Under the pieces are notes generated by a model, which saw only the letters and a list, made by a program, of their open reading frames with translations, ran no database searches and was not told where the DNA came from. Made by a program: the position numbers and the translations under genes. 9,325 bases of DNA, taken from assembly GCA_001556125.1 (NCBI GenBank), contig LSIG01000166.1, positions 1-9,325 on the forward strand, given 5' to 3'. This document shows positions 4,414 through 9,325 of the stretch, one piece after another; position 1 is the stretch's first letter, and every line of letters starts with the position of its first letter. Source of the DNA: Rhizobiales bacterium CCH10-E5. Lineage in GTDB: Bacteria; Pseudomonadota; Alphaproteobacteria; Rhizobiales; Beijerinckiaceae.

Positions 4414-7400
4414 CGCTCCATGCCCTTGTCGCGTTCGGGGACGTGCTTCTCGGCATCGGCCTGCCGCGCCGCATCACCGCGATCCGCTTTAGCGACACCC
4501 GCCTCCACACCGCGCTCGGCAACTTCGCGCTGAACCTGCCGCTGCCGCTCGCGATCCATCCCGGCCACCAGCTGAGCCGCGCGTTCGGGTCCGGTCAGAG
4601 CAGCCATGGCGCGCTGACTCAGGCTCTCATGTTTGAGCACGGCGACGAACTCCTGCGTCGATCCCGGCCGAGCCTTGTCCATGGCAGCACCGGCGGTCCG
4701 CAGCGCCAGCTTCTGATGCTCGAGAACCGGCAGGTCTGCGGCGCGCATACGCGCGGCGTCCTCATAGGCCTTTGCATAATTCTCGACGGCGGCCAGAAGC
4801 TGTACGCGGGCCTCAGCGGAGCCCGACGACGGCTCGCCCGGGCTCGCGCCGCCCGTACGCTCCGAAGCCGCGCGACGACCCTCCTGCGCTTCGCCACGCC
4901 CTGCCCCAAGTTTTAGCCCGGCGAACATGCTGCGCTTCGCGGCCGGCGTCTCCGTGTCCGGACCAGCCCGCTGAACCCCCTCCCCGCCGGCAGCGCGGCC
5001 CCGCACCTGATCGCGCTCACCCCGCTGATCGGCAGCGGGATCCTTCACCCCCGAATCTCGCCCAAGATCTCCGCGCCGTGTTTCGCCACCCTCACCCTGA
5101 CGCGCCTGCCCCTCGCCGGCGCGCTCAACCGCGATCTCGCTCTTCACCCCGAACCGCTCGGCGATCCCGCGCCGCTCGGCAAACCCCTGCGCATAGTCCA
5201 GCGTGGTTTCTTTCGACCCGTCCCGGCCGAGCCGGGTCGCGAGCGATTCCATCCCGCCCTTGAACTCGTCCTTGCCGGCATAAAGCGTCGCCTGGTCACG
5301 ATGGCGCGTCATCGAGACATAGGTCAGATGCCGGTCCATCGTCCCCGACGCCATGACGAAGGACCGATCGACGGTCGCACCTTGCGTCTTGTGGATCGTG
5401 GTTGCGTAGCCATGATCGATCGCCGCATAGTCGCTTGTCGTAAACGACACCGTGCGCTGTTCTCCCCTGGCGCGCGCGGGTCCGTCGAGCCGGGCCGTGA
5501 TGACGTCCGGCTCGACGGACTGAATCGTTCCGAGCATGCCGTTCTTGACGCCGAGCTCGCGATTGTTCTCCAGGAACACGATCCGATCGCCGGGAGCGAA
5601 CGACCGCTTGCCGTCATTGGTCTCGAACACACGCTCACGTCCAAGGCCACCCTGCTCGCCCTCCCCACGCGCCAGCTCGCCGGCCTCCTGCCGCGCTGAC
5701 CGGATATCGGCATTGAGCGCCCGGACATCCACCCGCCGATGCGCCATTGCGACGCGCGAGCCCTCGGGCCGCTCGGCAGCGTCCGCCATGTAGTCGGCGA
5801 CGATCGCCGCCCGCGCTTCGTCCCGGGTGTCACTGAACCGAACGCCGCCGCGCTCGGCATAAGCGGAGAGCCCCTCGCCCGTCCTGTGGCGGGCAAGATC
5901 TCCGGACGCCTCACGCTGCCAGTCCTCGCGCTGGCGGCGGATGTCCTGCAGCTCGGCGAACCCGACCCGCTCCGCGATCGCGCGGAACGGCGCACCGGCC
6001 CCGATCGCCTGCAACTGCTCCTGATCCCCGACCATGACCAGCTTCGCACCCGTGCGCTCCGCCTCGGCGACGAAGCGCGCAAGCTGACGCGATCCGACCA
6101 TGCCGGCCTCGTCGATCACCATGACGTCTTTCTGACCAAGCTCGCCGCGACCTGCCTTCCAGCCATGCTCCCATGACGCCAGCGTCCGCGACGATATTCC
6201 GGACGCCTCCTCCAGCCCCTCGGCAGCCTTCCCCGACAACGCCGCGCCATGGACTGCATAACCCTGGCGCTCCCAGGCATCGCGCGCCGCCGCCAGCATC
6301 GTGCTCTTGCCGGCGCCGGCCAACCCGACCACAGCCGCGATCTGCTCCCCGCCGGTGACATGCTCCACCGCCCGGCGCTGCTCGTCGCTCAGACCAGCCC
6401 GGTCGATCGCAACATCCCGATCGGATTCCGACAAAGCCCCCCGAGCCACCTGGCCCGCCGTATCCGCCGCGACCCCTCGCCGGATCGCGCCATCCTGCAC
6501 GGCGATCGCCGCATCGACATGCGCGCCATCGACCTCATGCGAGCGCGCCTCGCTCATCCGCATCGCCCCATCCGCCATGGCGCGCTCGAGCGCCACCATC
6601 TCCTTCGTCGAGTATTTCGCCAGGGTAATCTCGCCGTTCTGATCGACCCGCTCCGCCTGAAGCTCGACCAGAGCGTCTGACGCCATCACCTTGGCGAACG
6701 CCGCCTGGAACGCGTCCGCCCCGTCGATCGACCGATGCAGCGCTCTCGCGACATCGTGCCGATCGAACACGCTCTTCTCAGCCGTGATCAGCGCCAGCAC
6801 CTGTTCCGGCTTCTCGGCGATCAGCTCGGCATTGCGCCGCGCCGCATCCCCGTCGAGCCGGGTCCGCGACACCTCGACCCCGCGCCGCTCCATCTGGGTG
6901 GCGAACACCCCCATATGTTCGGTCGGCTCGATCTCCAGCCCGCGCTCCTGATGCGAGCGATGATCGATCCGCACGTCCAACCCCGCGGCCGCAAGCCGCT
7001 CATTGGCGACCTGCTCCCAGGACTGACGGATCTCGCGCATCTGCATCGACGAGGTCGGCAGCCCCTGCGACAAAAGCCACTTGTTCTCCCGCTCGATCGA
7101 GGTCTTGTCCAAGAACCCCTCCGACCCGACAGCCCGCACCGTCATCAGAAGATGAGCGTGGTGATTGCGCACATCCGTCTCGCCATGCGGCGAGTGGATC
7201 GCAAAGTCGACCGCCGTCCCATAGCGATCAGCCAATCCTTGCGCGAACGCCCTCGTAGCCTCCAGCCGCTCCTCGGCATTCAGTTCATGCGGCAAGGCAA
7301 TCTCGAACTCCCGCGCCACCCGGGCGTCCTTGCGGGTCTCGGCCGCCTCGGCGGCATTCCACAATGTCGCCCGATCTCTCGCCCATTCCGCATCCGACCC

Positions 7401-7571
7401 GCGCGGCAGCACGATCTCGGAATGCTCCACCCCGCCACGCCGGGTAAAATCATGCGTGACGCCATCGCGCTCGTTGGTCAGACGTTTCCCGGCGCGATAG
7501 GCCGCAGCCGCGACCGCGCTGCGGCCCGAACCACGGCTGATCGGCTTCATGCTGAGATGGTAGATCGCCAA
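4410..7571 (-). CDS. traA: Ti-type conjugative relaxase-helicase TraA (MOBQ)
   Basis: TraA nicks one strand at oriT, stays covalently attached to its 5' end, and unwinds it for export. This 1053-residue protein has the two expected domains. The MobA/MobL relaxase (about 1-235) starts MAIYHLSMKPISRG. Its likely catalytic tyrosine is Y25 (AAAAYRAG), and the metal-binding histidine cluster is H126, H129 and H137/H138/H140 (IHSPHGETDVRNHHAHLL). The RecD/TraI-like superfamily 1 helicase (about 395-770) has Walker A GLAGAGKST (416-424), Walker B VIDEAG (D487, E488), GDQEQLQAIGAG (515-526), GYATTIHKTQGAT (721-733) and YVSMTRHRD (751-759). Residues about 815-915 are charged, Gly/Arg/Glu-rich and probably disordered. 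A helical tail follows. The start is TTG at 7571, supported by AAGGGGA 9 nt upstream and by the conserved MAIYHL beginning; the next Met (residue 8) would cut the first strand of the domain. It is divergent from traD-traG across the putative oriT and looks intact. Confidence 0.96.
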   Translation of the reverse strand: MAIYHLSMKPISRGSGRSAVAAAAYRAGKRLTNERDGVTHDFTRRGGVEHSEIVLPRGSDAEWARDRATLWNAAEAAETRKDARVAREFEIALPHELNAEERLEATRAFAQGLADRYGTAVDFAIHSPHGETDVRNHHAHLLMTVRAVGSEGFLDKTSIERENKWLLSQGLPTSSMQMREIRQSWEQVANERLAAAGLDVRIDHRSHQERGLEIEPTEHMGVFATQMERRGVEVSRTRLDGDAARRNAELIAEKPEQVLALITAEKSVFDRHDVARALHRSIDGADAFQAAFAKVMASDALVELQAERVDQNGEITLAKYSTKEMVALERAMADGAMRMSEARSHEVDGAHVDAAIAVQDGAIRRGVAADTAGQVARGALSESDRDVAIDRAGLSDEQRRAVEHVTGGEQIAAVVGLAGAGKSTMLAAARDAWERQGYAVHGAALSGKAAEGLEEASGISSRTLASWEHGWKAGRGELGQKDVMVIDEAGMVGSRQLARFVAEAERTGAKLVMVGDQEQLQAIGAGAPFRAIAERVGFAELQDIRRQREDWQREASGDLARHRTGEGLSAYAERGGVRFSDTRDEARAAIVADYMADAAERPEGSRVAMAHRRVDVRALNADIRSARQEAGELARGEGEQGGLGRERVFETNDGKRSFAPGDRIVFLENNRELGVKNGMLGTIQSVEPDVITARLDGPARARGEQRTVSFTTSDYAAIDHGYATTIHKTQGATVDRSFVMASGTMDRHLTYVSMTRHRDQATLYAGKDEFKGGMESLATRLGRDGSKETTLDYAQGFAERRGIAERFGVKSEIAVERAGEGQARQGEGGETRRGDLGRDSGVKDPAADQRGERDQVRGRAAGGEGVQRAGPDTETPAAKRSMFAGLKLGAGRGEAQEGRRAASERTGGASPGEPSSGSAEARVQLLAAVENYAKAYEDAARMRAADLPVLEHQKLALRTAGAAMDKARPGSTQEFVAVLKHESLSQRAMAALTGPERAAQLVAGMDRERQRQVQREVAERGVEAGVAKADRGDAARQADAEKHVPERDKGMER
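4416..4419 (-). promoter_or_regulatory. Ribosome binding site of the DUF6118-like gene, inside the traA 3' end
   Basis: GGAG on the minus strand lies within the last traA codons. It is only 2 nt from the first GTG (4413-4411) but 8 nt from the GTG at 4407-4405, which favours the second as the working start. Either choice keeps the gene coupled to traA termination. Confidence 0.5.
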
Positions 7572-7609
7572 TTCGCGCCGTCCCCTTCGCGATCACGATA
7601 TCAAACGCT

Positions 7610-7640
7610 GAGTTGTGCAACAACTCGTAAGTGCGCATTT
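7610..7640 (-). other. oriT: Putative origin of transfer (oriT), RSF1010/Q-type
   Basis: The hairpin is GAGTTGT (7610-7616), loop GCA, ACAACTC (7620-7626), a perfect 7-bp stem. It is followed with no gap by GTAAGTGCGC (7627-7636) and then ATTT. RSF1010/R1162 oriT has the same layout: an inverted repeat directly before a (G)TAAGTGCGC core, with the nick at the end of that core, and it is cut by a MOBQ relaxase like the one encoded next door. By analogy the nick would fall at about 7635-7637 on the strand shown here as plus. The position between divergent traA and traD-traG matches Ti plasmids. The strand field is nominal, because the polarity of transfer is inferred and not observed. Confidence 0.82.
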
Positions 7641-7777
7641 AAAGCATCATCCGCTCCGCTTCTGCCGCTTCTCGTGGTCCGATCGCGGCACAGTTTGTGC
7701 TAAGGCGGTCGGCGATGAGATTGGCATGTCGGGCCGTGCTGCGCTGGATCGCATCGTTCAATCTTCGCGCTTAGGGT

Positions 7778-7787
7778 TGGCTAGCCA
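7778..7787. promoter_or_regulatory. 10-bp perfect palindrome, possible operator
   Basis: TGGCTAGCCA is a perfect palindrome 46 bp upstream of the traD start, in the region expected to control the rightward operon. A repressor or accessory-protein binding site is possible, but no second copy was noticed and a palindrome this short can occur by chance. Confidence 0.3.
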
Positions 7788-7833
7788 GACCTGCGTCGTT
7801 AGAATCGGGCGCTCACTCTGATGGAGACGCCCC

Positions 7834-8163
7834 ATGGCGAGACGATCGATCGAGGAGCGGCTGGCCCAGCTCGACGCCCAGCGCAAAACCCTGCAGGCGA
7901 GGCTCGGTAAGCAGGAGCGCGCTGCCGATACGCGGCGCAAGGTGCTGCTTGGGGCGCTGGTCCTGCAGCGGCTGGAGACCAGCAAGGACGCCGAGTTCGT
8001 CGATCGGCTGCGGGCCTGGCTCAAGCGCGAGCTGCCAGGGTTTCTCACCCGCGAAGGCGACAGGATGCTGTTCCCCGAGCTGATCGACCGGTCGGCGGCT
8101 GAGCAGGCCGCTGCTGCGGCTCAGGCCTCTGGCGATCAGGCCGCCACGGGTGAGCGTGCCTGA
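7834..8163 (+). CDS. traD: Conjugal transfer protein TraD (relaxosome accessory)
   Basis: This 109-residue protein resembles the small TraD proteins of Ti-like transfer systems, thought to help relaxosome assembly at oriT. Residues 1-34 form a strongly charged helix with coiled-coil character (RRSIEERLAQLDAQRKTLQARLG). A helix typical of the family follows (ADTRRKVLLGALVLQRLE, 34-51), then a basic stretch (DRLRAWLKRELPGFL), and the C-terminal 25 residues are Ala/Gln-rich. GGAG at 7823-7826 lies 7 nt before the ATG and fixes the start. The gene is first in the rightward unit, just after oriT, and its TGA overlaps the traG ATG by one base (TGATG), so the two are coupled. No separate traC is present, unlike the traC-traD-traG order of Agrobacterium. 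It is not the F-plasmid TraD, which is a coupling ATPase. Confidence 0.85.
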   Translation: MARRSIEERLAQLDAQRKTLQARLGKQERAADTRRKVLLGALVLQRLETSKDAEFVDRLRAWLKRELPGFLTREGDRMLFPELIDRSAAEQAAAAAQASGDQAATGERA

Positions 8164-9325
8164 TGGTGGCGCGCATCGCCTTTGTGAACATGCTGCGCGC
8201 CGCCTGGCGCGATCCGCTCTGGGCGCTGGGCTGTGCCGTGTTCGGGCCGCTCTCGGCGATCCACTATGTCGCCAAGACTGGCGCGATCGCCGGCATCGTC
8301 ACGCTCGTCCTCGTGTTCACCGTCCATCTCGCCATGGACGCGATCGGCATGGCGCACACCTGGCTCCATCTCGCCGGCAACCTGCTCGCCTGTCTGCTCG
8401 GGCTGATGACGCTGGCGCGCTTCGTGACCAAGCCCATGGTCGAGCATTTTGGGATGGTCGACGATGACGAGACCCATGGCTCGGCGCGCTTCGCCAACGA
8501 CAACGAGGTGTCCTCGCTGACGCGGACGCAAAGCGGGCTGCTGATCGGTCGCGATCCCATCACCAAAAAGCTGCTGCGCTATGATGGGCCGGCCCATCTC
8601 CTCACCATGGCGCCGACCCGCACCGGAAAGGGCGTCGGCACCATCATCCCCAACCTCCTGACGCTCGATCGCTCGATCATCTGCGTCGATCCCAAGGGCG
8701 AGAACGCAAAGGTCACGGCGCGCGCCCGGGACCGCTTCGGCAAGGTCCACGTGCTGGATCCCTTCGGCGTCACCGGCATCGCCTCCTCCGCCTTCAATCC
8801 GCTACAGCATCTCGATCCCGACGACATCGATGTGGCGGAGGAAGCAGCGACCCTTGCCGACGCGCTCGTGTTCGATGCGCCGGGCGAAGCTGGCGAAGCG
8901 CATTGGAACGAAGAAGCGAAAGCTCTGATCGGCGGGATCATCCTGACGATCGCCGCCGACGAGCCGCGCGAGCGGCGCAACCTCGCGACGCTACGCGAAT
9001 GCCTCACGCTGGCGCCAGAGGCCTTCACCGCACTGCTCAAGCGCATGCAGGCCTCATCGGCGGCCGGCGGGCTGGTCGCGCGCGCCGCCAACCGCCATCT
9101 CGGCAAATCCGATCGCGAGGCCGCCGGCGTGCTCTCGGCAGCCCAACGCCATACCCATTTTCTGGATTCGCCGCGCATGACGGCCGTGCTCGATCGGAGC
9201 GACTTTTCCTTCGCCGACCTCAAGCGCAGGACGGCGACGGTGTTTCTGGTTCTGCCGCCCGATCGGCTCGCGACCTATTCGCGATGGCTGCGCCTCATGG
9301 TCACCCGCAGCCTGTCGGATATGGG
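8163..9325 (+). CDS. traG: Type IV coupling protein TraG (VirD4 family), 5' part
   Basis: TraG is the inner-membrane ATPase that links the relaxosome to the type IV secretion channel. The window holds the first 387 codons, open to the end; the family is usually about 600-700 residues. The N-terminal region has hydrophobic segments at about 20-33 (weak), 39-57 and 69-88, then the family motif HGSARFA (105-111) and GLLIGRDP. The P-loop is APTRTGKG (150-157), followed by IIPNLL and VDPKGEN (175-181). FNPLQHLDPDD and HWNEEAKALIGG also match TraG. The Walker B DE motif would lie beyond the window. The ATG at 8163 overlaps the traD stop and is preceded by GGTGAG 8 nt upstream. No frameshift is seen in the visible part. 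Type IV secretion (trb or virB-type) genes would be expected further right. Confidence 0.95.
   Translation, partial: MVARIAFVNMLRAAWRDPLWALGCAVFGPLSAIHYVAKTGAIAGIVTLVLVFTVHLAMDAIGMAHTWLHLAGNLLACLLGLMTLARFVTKPMVEHFGMVDDDETHGSARFANDNEVSSLTRTQSGLLIGRDPITKKLLRYDGPAHLLTMAPTRTGKGVGTIIPNLLTLDRSIICVDPKGENAKVTARARDRFGKVHVLDPFGVTGIASSAFNPLQHLDPDDIDVAEEAATLADALVFDAPGEAGEAHWNEEAKALIGGIILTIAADEPRERRNLATLRECLTLAPEAFTALLKRMQASSAAGGLVARAANRHLGKSDREAAGVLSAAQRHTHFLDSPRMTAVLDRSDFSFADLKRRTATVFLVLPPDRLATYSRWLRLMVTRSLSDM

Larger units (their letters stand above)
7572..7833. other. Divergent traA/traD intergenic region
   Basis: This 262-bp spacer separates the two transfer units and should hold both promoters as well as oriT. 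It contains the hairpin and nick-core sequence at 7610-7640, and a perfect 10-bp palindrome TGGCTAGCCA at 7778-7787 that could be an operator. I could not find convincing -35/-10 pairs on either strand. Short open frames cross it, but none has a good start signal or a recognisable protein. Confidence 0.7.

Noticed and set aside
5324..6082. 252-codon minus-strand frame inside traA in another frame
   Set aside because: Its Arg/Ser-rich composition is typical of an out-of-frame reading of high-GC coding DNA, and it overlaps the helicase motifs.
6735..7703. Long plus-strand open frame (322 codons) opposite traA
   Set aside because: It runs antisense to the conserved relaxase domain, has no recognisable motif, and reflects the few stop codons expected opposite a high-GC coding region.
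7615..7821. 68-codon plus-strand frame in the oriT region
   Set aside because: It starts within the oriT hairpin, has no Shine-Dalgarno sequence and no recognisable protein, and ends before the traD ribosome binding site.
8136..9223. Minus-strand frames opposite traG
   Set aside because: The plus strand is open through to the window end and encodes clear TraG motifs, so these are antisense shadows.

Overview
The window is high-GC, and its proteins look like those of Alphaproteobacteria. The relaxase, coupling protein and DUF6118-like protein most resemble plasmid or integrative-element transfer modules of sphingomonads (Sphingomonas, Sphingobium, Novosphingobium, Sphingopyxis). That placement rests on remembered family resemblance, not on a search. 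The region is accessory: one end of a conjugative transfer (tra) module next to a stack of nested insertion sequences.

Left part (about 1-3793): three insertion sequences sit one inside the other. The outer one is an IS3-family element. Its orfA is intact, but its orfB carries two older frame-breaking lesions and was then split by an IS30-family element (944-3454). The IS30 element has perfect 27-bp terminal inverted repeats and a 3-bp CAA target duplication. It was itself split by an IS256-family element (2002-3341) with perfect 31-bp inverted repeats and a 9-bp target duplication. Removing each insert plus one target copy restores the reading frame of the interrupted gene exactly, so the order IS3, then IS30, then IS256 is read directly from the sequence. 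Only the innermost IS256 transposase looks intact. The outer two elements are broken.

Middle (3794-3936): a short, AT-richer stretch with no convincing gene.

Right part (3937-9325): a transfer module with two divergent units. Leftward run traA (a Ti-type fusion of a MOBQ relaxase and a RecD-like helicase, 1053 residues) and, overlapping its stop by 4 nt, a small DUF6118-like protein with a C-terminal membrane segment. Rightward run traD (small accessory protein) and, overlapping it by one nucleotide, traG (VirD4-type coupling protein, cut by the window end). The divergent spacer (7572-7833) holds a strong oriT candidate: a 7-bp perfect-stem hairpin followed directly by GTAAGTGCGC, as in RSF1010/R1162-type origins. 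A plausible working model is that TraA nicks oriT and unwinds the strand, TraD helps to assemble the relaxosome, and TraG delivers it to a type IV secretion channel encoded outside the window.

I see no defence system, CRISPR array, tRNA, rRNA or cargo gene here. The most useful points are the oriT, the fully reconstructable nested insertions, and the small membrane protein translationally coupled to traA.
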